From contig FLMG01002478.1 in NCBI GenBank assembly GCA_900088475.1, positions 7,075 through 38,468 on the forward strand: DNA of 31,394 nucleotides, in the 5' to 3' direction. This document shows, in pieces, positions 18,733 to 28,466 of this stretch; the first letter of the stretch is position 1; every line of letters starts with the position of its first letter. The translations under genes and the position numbers were made by a program. The notes beneath the pieces were generated by a model, which did no database searches, had not been told where the DNA came from, and saw only the letters and a program-made list of their open reading frames with translations. The stretch comes from Hyphochytrium catenoides (Eukaryota; Sar; Hyphochytriomycetes; Hyphochytriales; Hyphochytriaceae).

Positions 18733-20431
18733 ATGAAGTTGACGACGGCGGTGCTGATCGGTCTCCTGGCCTTCGTAGCTTACAGGCTGGTAAGCGGTTG
18801 ATGAAGTTCTTCCTCTATTCATCATCACTGTTTGGCTGTTCTCCTGGCTGTGCTAACAGTATCGTCCGAACGGCAGGTGGAAGTGAACAACCTGCTGAAG
18901 CCCTTAGACTTCACCGAAAGCTCTAGGACCTGCGAGAAGATTGGCAGTGGCCAGTTTAGGGTGGGAAGATGGCTGACACTGGACCTCCTGACCCCTGTTA
19001 ACTCCTTTTGCCTCTTTCCTTTTTATACTGGATTCCAGCACTATGCATGTTAATCCTTCGGTTGTCTTGGCTCATCTCACCGCACCTTTTGCACTTTCCA
19101 TAGTGCTCTTCCTTCCTTTAGACCTAGCGTCAGCCTCCTTTCCACTCTAGCCGTCCATTAATCCTCGATCGTTGTCAGTGATGGTGGATCTACCACGTGA
19201 TTTGACTAGGACACGTGCTGACAGTCTTCTTCTTATCCTATCGATAGGGATCGGAAGATGTCACAATCGATCGTTCGACCGGAATCGCACTAGTCAGCAG
19301 CTTAGACTTCATAGAGTGCGTCTTCCATGGCAAAGAGAATATTGGGAGAATATATGCCTACAGTCTCCTATCCAAGGAGAGCACCCAGAGCACGAAGAAG
19401 CTTGCATCTTTGCCTATCAAGAACGCTCCGAAGGATTATACATTAGATCCGCATGGTATAGCAATGCATGTGGACGGGAAACGAAGACTTCTTTTCATGG
19501 TCAATCATAGGAAAGCTGGTGACACGGTAGATGTATGTGAGCTAAGGTTGAGGCATGAAGGCGCAGACCCTATTGCTGCAGACTCTTATGAGCTTCATTA
19601 TCTCGAGTCCTTCCGCAACAGCAACATGGTAAGGGTACTTCTTTCCACTCCTTTTCCTTAGGCTGGGACTCTGCAATATTAGTTGACACTTTCTATCGCC
19701 CAGCTCTATGGCTTCCCATAGTCCGTCTTCGTTTTGCTCTACATCTCTAGTCTTCTGGCCCAATTCCTTTCTCAGCCATGTCCAGGACCTGCTAATACGT
19801 CCCTTCAACTTCTCCAATGATGTTGCAGTTATCTCTCAACGATGTGACACCTGTGGGACCTCGAAGCTTTTTCGTGACCAACGACCACAATCGCAATGCT
19901 CTTTTGAAGCTCTTGCCTCCTTTGGAGCTCCTCCTGGATTTGCTTGGCGTCCCCATCTCCTCTGTAGACCTTGTTCTAGATGGAGAGGACCAGGGCCTCG
20001 TCCTTCAAGGCCTTAGGTACGCGAATGGACTCTACTTTGACCAAGGGCACCGTCTACTGTATGTAGCCGAGACCATAGGGAAATCTCTCAGAGTATATGA
20101 CGTCTCCAAGGACTACAAGACGTATGAGGAGGTGCAGACCGTGTACATGGACTGGCTCCCTGACAACCTTGAGGAGGGAGAAGAGGGCGATCTCTGGGTA
20201 GCTAGCCATCCCAAACCGGGCCTGTTCCTTGCTCACATGGCAAAAAGAAGCATCAGAAGCCCGTCACAGGCCTTCCGTATCGTAAGAGACAGAAAGACGG
20301 GGCGTATCGTGAAGCTTGTGAATGAATATCTGGCAGATGGCGCAGAGATGTCAGGCTCGTCTTCGGCAACGCACTATCAAGGTCACCTGCTGCTGACCTC
20401 TGTAGGGGAGCACTTTCTCCACTGTACGTAG
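18733..20431 (+). CDS. paraoxonase/arylesterase-like lactonase
   Basis: Four exons: 18733-18789, 18877-18960, 19248-19628 and 19829-20431, all GT-AG and phase 0; 374 aa (vertebrate PON1 has 355). It is a six-bladed beta-propeller hydrolase that uses Ca2+ to hydrolyse lactones and esters. The PON metal and active-site residues align: G-S-E-D (E50, D51), D-P-H-G-I (H116), V-N-H (H134), L-N-D (N178, D179), Y-A-N-G (N240) and P-D-N (D286, N287). C38 and C373 occupy the positions of the PON1 C42-C353 disulfide. Residues 3-18 are hydrophobic and look like a retained signal anchor, as in PON1, so secretion or luminal anchoring is likely. Exon 2's donor (AGG|gtggga) is the least certain junction. Substrate is unknown. 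Confidence 0.85.
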
Positions 20432-20656
20432 AGGATGACAGATGGACGTCGTGTGTTAGTCCTGCCACTTTGTTAGTGAGATAAAAGAGCTAATAGTTCT
20501 CTTCAGCGATAATATACGGCCCCTTACTGCTACGACAACGTCACACCAAGTAGATGCCTTAGCTTCGTCTCTTCCTCCCATGCTCGCGGCGATGGCCAAT
20601 TATTTCCAAACATTCGGCGGTACCGGTGGTCAAACTATAAGGCTAAAATTGACAAA

Positions 20657-21071
20657 TCATTGGCTACTTCTTTTCTGGATACGGCACCTTGAAGATAATG
20701 AGCAACGGTAAGATCGCTGTTGAGACCGGAGGGTGACAGAGAGCTAAGATCAGCATCGTACCTTCGTTTGTCCATAATCAATCTTCGAGCCAAGAGCTAG
20801 GAACGCATCTTGAAGTTCCCTGCAGTACTGATGGTGGTTTACGCCATGCTTTCTATAGCACTCTCTAAGCTCTGTCTGTGAATGGGGCACCATCAGTCGT
20901 GCCTCGAGCTCGATCTCTTGCATGTGTCAATATTCATATAAATACCTTCAGTGTCTTGGCCTCCACCATACTGAGCAGATGGTACCGTGTATTGTCTTCA
21001 TTTGCCCTGAAGTATTCTACTGGGTCTGCAAACTTGGGCAGCTCCACACCTGTTACCGTGGTCTTGGCCAT
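20657..21071 (-). CDS. NDUFB10/PDSW-like mitochondrial complex I subunit
   Basis: A three-exon model: 21071-20972, 20916-20762 and 20716-20657, with introns of 55 nt (gtatgg...gcaag) and 45 nt (gtacga...caacag); 104 aa. The core R-E-C-Y-R-K-H-G-V-N-H-H-Q-Y-C-R-E-L matches plant PDSW/NDUFB10 proteins, which read C-Y-R-V-E-G-V-N-H-Y-Q-K-C-R at the same place and are about 106 aa. Upstream D-P-V-E also aligns with plant D-P-V-A. The two Cys form the twin-Cys helix typical of intermembrane-space complex I accessory subunits. The first intron has an alternative reading of 31 nt. The C-terminal exon is basic and not clearly conserved, so it is the weakest part. Confidence 0.6.
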
Positions 21072-21458
21072 CCTGAAAAGCTCGAGACACGGATTGCTAT
21101 CCAATGGATCCTCAAAGGTCTATTACTCAGGCTGCTGCACCTCGGTATCAAGGTCTCGAGCTGAGGCCTCTCCATACACGTCTGCAGATTTCTCCATCGT
21201 ATTTTNNNNNNNNNNNNNNNNNNNNTTGAAATTTTATCTAAGGGCTAAGTACTACTAAAGAGCTGTTTTCCAAACCTTCAGTGAAACTAACAAGGTTTCT
21301 GAACACTGGTAACCTGGTTGGTTCTCATCTCAGCAGAGCTCTGTGTGGAGCTTTGGTTTGCTGCAGACTAAGACTATCGGTCAAAGGTCAACTAGGAAGA
21401 GCCCGTTTGCAGACGTTGATCAAAGTTCAGAGACGCTAGACGACAGATTCAGTTGACC
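21072..21458. other. intergenic region containing an assembly gap
   Basis: It lies between two divergently transcribed genes and so probably contains both promoters. Twenty N characters occupy 21206-21225, so the true length and sequence are unknown. I see no coding sequence. Confidence 0.7.
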
Positions 21459-22142
21459 ATGAGCAGGAAACGACCTCGAGCTGAAGGCAGAGGTGAAGGG
21501 GACGACCAGGAGGACAGGCAGAAGGCGTATGAGTTATGGAAAAGAGAGAGATCACAAGGTTTATTGGCCGGTATGCTGAGTAGTGAGAGGGAAGTCGTCG
21601 AGGCAGAATTTATAGACGATGACCATGACGAGGATGGGCATGAGTCCACTAGCGAGGATGAGAAGTCGAGGGTCGTTCAGTTGGATGACTTCTTCTCTTC
21701 ACTTCAGCCTGTTTCAGCAGTTGCCCCGGTTTCAGAGACAGAGTCCAGCGAAAGTTCAGAGTCTGAGGAAGGCTCTGAGACTTGCAGTGACATAGAGAGT
21801 CATTCTGACCATCTGGGACCGCCTATCGCTGCTCCTACTGAACCTAGCACCGCAGAAAACGGCAGCATAGAGTATACAGTGGCTGAGGCTACCCTATTAG
21901 CTGGTGAAACGTCCTCTAGTGCACTGATAGGCACTCTGGACGGAAAGCAGCCAGCAGAGGACCCCTTTGCTCGAAGTCGGCGCTTGATAGCGGCATCAAT
22001 GGGGGACGGCCCTGCTGGTGATAGCTCTCAATCCAGCGATGAAAGCGGTAGCAGTAGCGAGGACGAAGATTCTGGAGACAAGCTGCAAGAGATCCGCCAC
22101 TTTCTGGTCGACGTTAAGCGTGATTTTGCAGCGGGCGGCTAA
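21459..22142 (+). CDS. acidic Ser/Glu-rich protein, unknown function
   Basis: An intact frame of 227 aa from ATG 21459 (M-S-R-K-R-P-R). A basic N-terminal stretch S-R-K-R-P-R could serve as a nuclear signal. Acidic runs follow: D-D-D-H-D-E-D, a Ser-Glu repeat segment E-S-S-E-S-S-E-S-E-E, and near the C-terminus S-S-E-D-E-D-S-G-D. Many S-x-x-E/D sites look like casein kinase 2 targets. The C-terminus (L-Q-E-I-R-H-F-L) may be a short helix. The composition resembles nuclear or nucleolar acidic proteins, but no domain is recognised. The stop is followed by a near-repeat (GGCGGCTAAGAGGGCGGCTG). Confidence 0.6.
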   Translation: MSRKRPRAEGRGEGDDQEDRQKAYELWKRERSQGLLAGMLSSEREVVEAEFIDDDHDEDGHESTSEDEKSRVVQLDDFFSSLQPVSAVAPVSETESSESSESEEGSETCSDIESHSDHLGPPIAAPTEPSTAENGSIEYTVAEATLLAGETSSSALIGTLDGKQPAEDPFARSRRLIAASMGDGPAGDSSQSSDESGSSSEDEDSGDKLQEIRHFLVDVKRDFAAGG

Positions 22143-22418
22143 GAGGGCGGCTGTGGTACGGAATCAAAAGAGTGACGTTGCGTACCGGGAGCCGGAGAGA
22201 GAAGAGAAAGGCGAAGGGCTCCAATGGGTAGCCGAGTCAGATTGCTGAGGGACCAAACTGAGTTCTCCCGAGCCATCTGACGCAAGGACAGATATAAGGG
22301 TTGCAAGCTTTGTTGCCTTCTAGCCGTCCAGTCTTGCTTTTCGCGGGCGGTATGATAATTGGCCGTCCCGTTATGAGGCACCAGGGCCGAGATGGCAAAT
22401 AGAAAAGCGCGTGGTGCC

Positions 22419-23468
22419 TTACTCGGTGCGCCTTCTCTTGAAGACATAGAGTTCCTCAAAGCACTCGGAGAATGGATTCAGTGCGATGATATCCTCACAA
22501 TGCCAGTCTCTCTCTAGTAAATCAAAGAACTCTGCATTGGCGTTGCATCCTCCCCGTCCTTCTCCCACATACAGCACGTACTCTCCTTTATAGAGCTTCA
22601 AGCACTGGACAGCCATCTCACTGTAAGGAGGAGGATAACAGAGAAAGAGAGTTCTCGTGGAATGCTCTAACAGCTTTCTATGGTCTCCTCGCTGCACGTT
22701 CCCCACAAGAGAGAGAGAGACACCACCAGGAAGGGCTTCAAAGTTATCATAAGCGAGGATATCAACTCCACGCAATCGCAGTTGGCTCTCCCATTGGCCC
22801 CTTCCTGCTCCGATTTCAATGATGGGGCTATATTTAGCGATGACATGAAGAGCTTCCTCAGTCCAACGCGCACAGCCGTACTGGTCTACGTATCTGTCGC
22901 GCTCATCAGGGTTATCGATGCGGTAAAGGATGCGGTTTGTCTCCTTGCGCATGGTCTCTTTCAGCTCTGCCATTTGCTTGTGGAAGCGCTGGACAGCTGC
23001 AGGATTGTGCTTGCCTCCCACTCTATCAAGATGTTCTCGGTATTCTTGGATCTGGCGCTTCTTCGACTCCATGTATCGCTGCAGATCTCTATCAGCTAGC
23101 TTTCTGCGCTCAATACCAACCTTCAGGTGCGGGTTATTATCGAGAGGGCATCCTTCTTGAAGGCGCTTTTGAAGCTCTTTCCTCTCTTCTCTCGCCATGG
23201 CGGGGAAGACAATCACGGTCAATGTCAAACCCACGCCCACTGCTAAGGAACCCATAGCCAGCGCTGCCACCTTAAGCCCTTTTCTCCATGATGATTGGAC
23301 AGACGAAGTGGATCTTCCATGATCAGGCTTACTTGCGTTGCCTCTTGCCACCGATCTCATCTGGTTTTGACATAATATTCTTGCCAGCCCTAAAAAGGGC
23401 AGTCGGCTGCGCGTCGATGAAGAGAGCCCAGGGTAGAAGCGCACTTCCCTGCCACCTTTTCGCATCAT
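22419..23468 (-). CDS. membrane-anchored methyltransferase-like protein
   Basis: A single-exon frame of 349 aa. Residues 1-60 are rich in Arg and Ser with few acidic residues, like a mitochondrial presequence. Residues 66-90 form one transmembrane helix. Residues 92-180 are a charged, helical stalk. From about residue 195 a Rossmann-type SAM-methyltransferase domain begins: motif I I-E-I-G-A-G-R-G-Q (217-225), an acidic end of strand 2 (A-Y-D-N, 239-242), and C-Y-P-P-P-Y-S (277-283), placed like the (D/N)PP(Y/F) region. Conserved Y-V-G-E-G-R-G-G follows (300-307). This fits a family of uncharacterised single-domain methyltransferases of microbial eukaryotes that I recall only as a pattern. 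The substrate is unknown. It converges on the acidic-protein gene, 276 nt away. Confidence 0.7.
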   Translation of the reverse strand: MMRKGGREVRFYPGLSSSTRSRLPFLGLARILCQNQMRSVARGNASKPDHGRSTSSVQSSWRKGLKVAALAMGSLAVGVGLTLTVIVFPAMAREERKELQKRLQEGCPLDNNPHLKVGIERRKLADRDLQRYMESKKRQIQEYREHLDRVGGKHNPAAVQRFHKQMAELKETMRKETNRILYRIDNPDERDRYVDQYGCARWTEEALHVIAKYSPIIEIGAGRGQWESQLRLRGVDILAYDNFEALPGGVSLSLVGNVQRGDHRKLLEHSTRTLFLCYPPPYSEMAVQCLKLYKGEYVLYVGEGRGGCNANAEFFDLLERDWHCEDIIALNPFSECFEELYVFKRRRTE

Positions 23469-24183
23469 AGCTGGACGTCTATACTCCGCCTTTCTCTATC
23501 CAGTGTACCCTTGACGTCTGCAAGCAGATTATCGAGGAACCCACGATGGGCAAATGTGATCTTCAAAAAGGCGGTGACAGCAATGAAAAATATTCAACAT
23601 CTTCATGCCAATGGCTAAGTACTGGCACCATTGTTTCCTTCCGTATGAAAGGAATAAATCCCTCTCTGGTATTGACAATAGCGTCTGTGAAAGATACGTT
23701 TGTTGCATTAAAATCCATTTCACGGAGGTGATGAGTGATGGAGGGAAGAGTTTTGCCGCGAATCTGAGGCTTTCAGACGCAGACAAAGGAGACGCTGCAG
23801 CTTGAGTTAACGGAGATCCTGCTGGGCTTGCTGGTTAGCGTCATAGCCGTGCCTCCTGCTTGGGGTAGTGAGAGCTCTTCTCCTTTTCTTCAGTCTGCCT
23901 GCGTTATAGCTGGCTTGTAGACTCTATTTTCCTGCTACAGAGGCTTCTGCGGTGTACCTCGTATATGTTACGAGACAGGTCCATCCTTTTGTAAGTTCCC
24001 CAATCTTAGCCATGCGGTGAACAATTGGACCCGAAGCAGGTTCCGAAGGGGAGCAAGTCAAAGGAGCCGCTCTTACCGCCTGAAGGCTCATCCTCAGACC
24101 TAAAAACGCTGCCTTGGCTGTGGGCTTCACAGGAACGGAGGGAGGATAGGTTCTGCGAGAGCTTTGCCATAACATGATAAGCC
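23469..24183. other. gap with weak small-gene candidates
   Basis: On the + strand 23546-23731 is an intact 61-aa ATG-to-TGA frame ending in I-S-R-R. Its end could be a donor (ACGGAG|gtgatg), and an overlapping frame reads M-S-D-G-G-K-S-F to a stop at 23805. At 23940-24177 two open segments abut a 19-nt GT...AG sequence (gtaagttccccaatcttag). The - strand is also open here (23529-23786 and 23924-24190). No domain is visible, so no gene is called. Confidence 0.3.
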
Positions 24184-26760
24184 ATGTCATCTGAGAAAGC
24201 GACTGAGGAGCTCGTACGTTGAGTCCGCTCTGCTGTTATTGTTCTTCTCTTTGTCTGATACAGTGTTACTTTCGTAGGGTGAGCTCCGAGATCAGTCTCT
24301 GGAAGGGAAGTCCTCGGGAAGCGCTACGCGGAAGGCACCTCAGTACCGATTTATCTGTCAGTCTACTGACGTTCAATCAACTGCTTGCACGGCACGCTAA
24401 CAGGTTGTTCTGTCCGTCAGGCTCTATCAAAGAAGACCATGGGAAGGCAGTATATTGTGTCTCATTCTGCAATGTGGGTCCCACATATGAGAACTACTTT
24501 GCTGCAGTTGGTGGAAACAGGGTAAGAAGAAGGAGAGGCATCCCAATCAATCTGCCAGGTTTTGTTCTCTCGTAGGCTGATCTTATGGCTCTAGGTTACT
24601 ATTTATGAATGCATACCGGATGGTAATGTCTCTGTCGTTCAAGTCTTTGAAGATGAAGATGTGAGTGTTCCCTAATTCAGGCTAGGGAAGCAGCCGCCGC
24701 AGGGCAGTCCTCGCTCTTTGTCCAACCAATCACACCTGCCAGTGCGAATATATGTCTTCTCCTCATCAACAAAGTTTCTCCCTCTCCATCTCTCTCTCTG
24801 CCCGTCTGTCACTCACTCACTCTCTCTCGCTCTCTCCCTTTTCTGTCCTTAATTTGATCGCAGTCTTCCCTCCTACGCTCTTCTATAAACTAGTTGGCGA
24901 TAGTCCCGCTTCTTCATCAATTGAGTCTCTACCTCCCGGTTAACTCTTCTAAATGCGGCGCCTTCTTGAACCTCAGGTGGAAGAGAGCTACTTTGCCTGT
25001 ACGTGGGCCTTTGATGAGATGAGCGAGACACCACTTCTTACCATTGGAGGCTTACGGGGAATCATAAAGCTTATTGACTGCACAACGCAGTCAGTTGTCA
25101 TGGTGTGAATAAATCGTTAGGTCTATGCGTGTCGTGTCTCGTAGGAAATCATCTCCAATAGACACCAGACGCCTCTCTTAGCTTACATTATGGCCTTTCC
25201 CTCCGTCTTCTCCTTCATATTATGCTATCCCTGCTTACCCATGCGCTATGTTCACTCCTCAGCGTACTCAGCTAGTGTTGCTTCCTCATATGTCGTTTAG
25301 CTTTATCTTTGAATGATCTCCACTCATTCTCTTTGTGCAGACCCTGATAGGCCATGGCAATGCTATCAACGACCTGACCTACCATCCAGTGGACCCATCA
25401 CTCCTTTTCTCAGCGAGTAAAGACGAATCGCTTCGGCTGTGGAACACGCTGACGGGCTGCTGCATTGCTATCTTTGCTGGTCATCAGGGCCATAGGGATG
25501 AAGTGCTTAGCTGTGTATGTACGGACGCACACTCCAGGAGAGAGCATATCGACTGATGTGATCTCTCTCCGTGCTCTTCCAGGATGTACACATATTAGGG
25601 AAATCTCTTCTGTCTTCTGGTATGGATAACACTATCAAGATTTGGTCACTGCAGGAGGAGAAGACGCAAAGGGCCATGAAGGCATCCTATACAGATCCTA
25701 GACCAGCGGACCGGCCGTTTGAGACGCAGTTCATACAGTTTCCTGTGTTTAGCACCTCCAAGGTGAACTCGATTTGTCAGCTTTAAAGTCCACAGCTACG
25801 GGCAGGAATAGATTTCCAGATCCACGTCCGTACCCATGCCACTCTGTCGCTTTAACGGTTTTGGAACAGGTTCACGCTGACTATGTTGACTGTGTTCGCT
25901 GGGTCGGGAACCTTATCCTATCTAAGTCCACTGAAGACAAGATACGGCTTTGGAAGCCGAACATGAGCCGCGGAAGGGTACGAAGCTCAGCGCTTGCCTT
26001 CACTTCTATTGTCAATCCATTGTCGTCGAGTCTGATGTTATTCTCTCCGTATCTCCCGGCTTGCCTAGGACGCCTTCCATTCTGACTCCCTGAGCACCTT
26101 TGAGCCACCCTTGTTACTGCTCTATTCTTGACGTTAACTCATCAAGATACGCTTGTAATACTTGCAGGATGGCGTCACCCTAGTAAGAGAGTACACTCTC
26201 CCGCATGCAGACATCTGGTTTATGAAGTTTACCTTGGATTCAGAACTCGAGCTATTGGCAGCAGGTAAGAAGAACTAATTGTGTGATCCGGAAAGAGCTA
26301 TCGGGAGAAAGAGAAATCTTCAGTGGGACTGTGAGATATCTTCAGTGGGACTGTTTAACAGTTGACGGTTGACCCATTGAGGGGCGTGACCCACTGGAAG
26401 AAAAACATGGCTGTCTTGCTTAGTTCTTTGAATCCGCAGGAAACAAAGTAGGGAAGCTCTGCATCTGGCGCGTGGATGACAACAAAGGCTCAGAATGCAC
26501 TAAACTTGCGCATCCGAACTGCAAGACACCCATCCGAAAGGTTGCATATAGTGAGAGCGGCAAGTAAGTTACCACTTATTCGACATCCTCCTTCTGAAAA
26601 TATGTACAAGTTGCTGTCTTAAGCTTGTTATCGACGCCTTGTTCTTCTCTAAAATCCTCTAATAAGAATGAGGCGAAAGTCTAATCGGGTGCTCTACACT
26701 GCTAGGACACTCCTTTGCTGTTGCGATGACTCCACAATATGGAGATGGGATCGCCTGTGA
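24184..26760 (+). CDS. Polycomb protein EED/ESC (PRC2 WD40 subunit)
   Basis: Eleven GT-AG exons: 24184-24213, 24278-24356, 24421-24521, 24595-24660, 24977-25102, 25341-25514, 25583-25762, 25870-25977, 26168-26264, 26440-26563, 26706-26760; 379 aa. The spliced product aligns end to end with animal and plant [71 protein letters not shown], and a terminal I-W-R-W-D. EED is the propeller of PRC2 that binds H3K27me3 and activates the EZH2-type methyltransferase. By my alignment the human aromatic cage F97/Y148/W364/Y365 reads F63/F98/W305/F306, so the cage is kept with Phe for Tyr at two positions. The N-terminal tail is only about 35 residues, much shorter than human EED's. Introns hold CT repeats. 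Confidence 0.93.
24772..24845. repeat. CT-rich tract inside an EED intron
   Basis: CT-rich sequence on the sense strand of the 316-nt fourth intron (24661-24976), about 130 nt before the acceptor. It is less regular than the intergenic repeats, with CACTCACT units. Confidence 0.7.
26318..26362. repeat. short tandem duplication in an EED intron
   Basis: The unit ATCTTCAGTGGGACTGT occurs twice in a row with a short spacer inside the intron 26265-26439. It is followed by two related GTTGAC units. It looks like a local slippage product. Confidence 0.7.
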
Positions 26761-27863
26761 AGGCCGCGGCACAACTGAAATTTAGCACTCGGCCTATCGC
26801 CCCAGATCTCATCCTTACGTAATTGAGAGAACCATATCGCTCCGTCTCTCGCTTGGTCGTTACTCTTCCTACTAAAATATGCTAACCTCTTGCCTGATGA
26901 GCCTCCCTCCTCCATATGCCAAAAGTCACTTGTGTTGGGCTAGCTGTTGGACTCCCCTGCCTACCACGAGTAGATAGAACCACTCTTCGGTCACCTATGT
27001 GTGCGCCCTTGGGGCCTTCTGCGCATACAAGAGCTCGGAAAGGGCTGCCCATGTCTGTCTGTGAGCTCGCCCTCTGGGCCTCTGCGCATACAAGAGCTCG
27101 GAAAGGGCTGCCCCGTGTCTGTCTCTGAGCTCTTGGTCGTCTCCGCCGGGACTTCAACAGCCGTGAGCAAGCAGCTTCAACTGCTGCCATTCTGAAGATT
27201 TTTGAAATGAAGATTTGAGTTGGCGCCTTCACGCCTTAGCGCCAAACTGTTCTTTGAAAGATTATACCAGTCAAATTAGGAATTCTAGCGATGGGGGGCG
27301 CGAGGTCAATATCCATAGGTTTTGCCTATTTTCGGGGGAGTGCTATGGATGGGGGGTTCATTTCCAACATGTACATTCTGCGAATACCAAGACCGGAAAA
27401 AGGGGTCTCTAACCGTAATGTTGATGGACGAAAAGCCTCAAAAGGGCGAATTCAATAGAAAATTGTAAGGGGACTTATTAGTAATGAATATTGAGTATGT
27501 CCCGGATTATCACGGTTATTCATTCAGATCGGGAACGTGCCGATATTGGAAAAGAAACGATGGAGACGCCTGCACTCGCGGCGCTGGTGCTGAGATTGAA
27601 GACTCAGATTGCCGATGAGAAGACAATTTGGGCTTTCTCAGAGAGTATTAGGAATCAGAGTACTAGCTGGGAAGATCAAGGGTGAAGTCAAGGTTAGGAG
27701 CTGCTCCCAAGGGTAGATTTATTACTAGAGGCACTGGTAGCGGCATTGCCAAAGAGGAGACTCCTTCGCATTGGCTCTTTCGCCAAACTTTCTACGCTTG
27801 AGAAGAACAGACCTAGAAAGAATCGTAGTGTTGAATCTTGATATCTGCCCGTAGAACAACAGA
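26761..27863. other. region between the EED and Myb/SANT genes with small ORFs and a tandem repeat
   Basis: 26761-27010 presumably contains the EED 3' end. A 63-bp tandem repeat follows at 27018-27143. From about 27220 the sequence becomes less CT/GA-rich, with G-runs and AT-rich patches. Two small + strand ORFs can be read: 27291-27458 (55 aa, M-G-G-A-R-S-I-S-I-G) and 27497-27685 (62 aa, M-S-R-I-I-T-V-I-H-S, with a plausible helical middle). Neither has a recognisable domain. Confidence 0.4.
27018..27143. repeat. 63-bp tandem repeat, two copies
   Basis: The unit begins TCTGCGCATACAAGAGCTCG; copies start at 27018 and 27081 and differ at a few positions. Because 63 is a multiple of three, both strands show an apparent 21-residue peptide repeat. 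Confidence 0.85.
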
Positions 27864-28415
27864 ATGCCCTCACAAGGGAATAAAGAAGACAGGGTTGAGG
27901 CCCTCGCAGTCGATGAGCCGAACTATGAAGAGAAAGAGAAGGCCAAGAAGGGCAGAACACACTTCACTGCAGAGTACGATATCCGCCTTCTTCAAGCAGG
28001 TAAATAACGGGGACTATCCTCCGTCTCGCTCTCTCTCTCTCTCGATTTATCGTTCTCACGGGCTACGTTGCTTTGAAATGCAGTTCTGGAGGAGTGTCCA
28101 TACGAGAAGACCTATGGCAGTATCTATCCGGCCTGGCAGAAAATAGCAGAGACGCTTACTGAGGCTGGCTTCGATGTGGACGCACGACGGTGTCGAGACC
28201 GGTCAAAGGCGCTATTAGATGCGTTCAATAAGGACAGTCTTGCCAGTCAGAGGCAGTCAGGCAGCACGCAGGAAATGATGGAGAAACAGAGACTCCTGCA
28301 GCAGATTGTAGACCGAGTTGATGTATCAAAGCATGTGGTAAGCCTCGTTCTAAGTCCATCTCTCTCTCTCTCTCTGTGTGTTCGTTCCTCGCTACCCTCT
28401 TCTCTTTCTTCTCTC

Positions 28416-28466
<51 letters not shown>

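Noticed and set aside
23924-24190. 88-codon frame on the - strand starting at 24190
   Set aside because: Its start overlaps the EED start codon on the opposite strand, and no domain or family similarity was seen.
26694-27232. - strand frames overlapping the EED last exon and the 63-bp repeat
   Set aside because: The first is the antisense shadow of EED. The second starts at GTG and owes its repeat peptide to the 63-bp tandem repeat.
27443-27454. AAGGGCGAATTC, identical to a cloning-vector junction sequence
   Set aside because: The sequence beyond it does not match the vector polylinker I remember, so coincidence is more likely than contamination.
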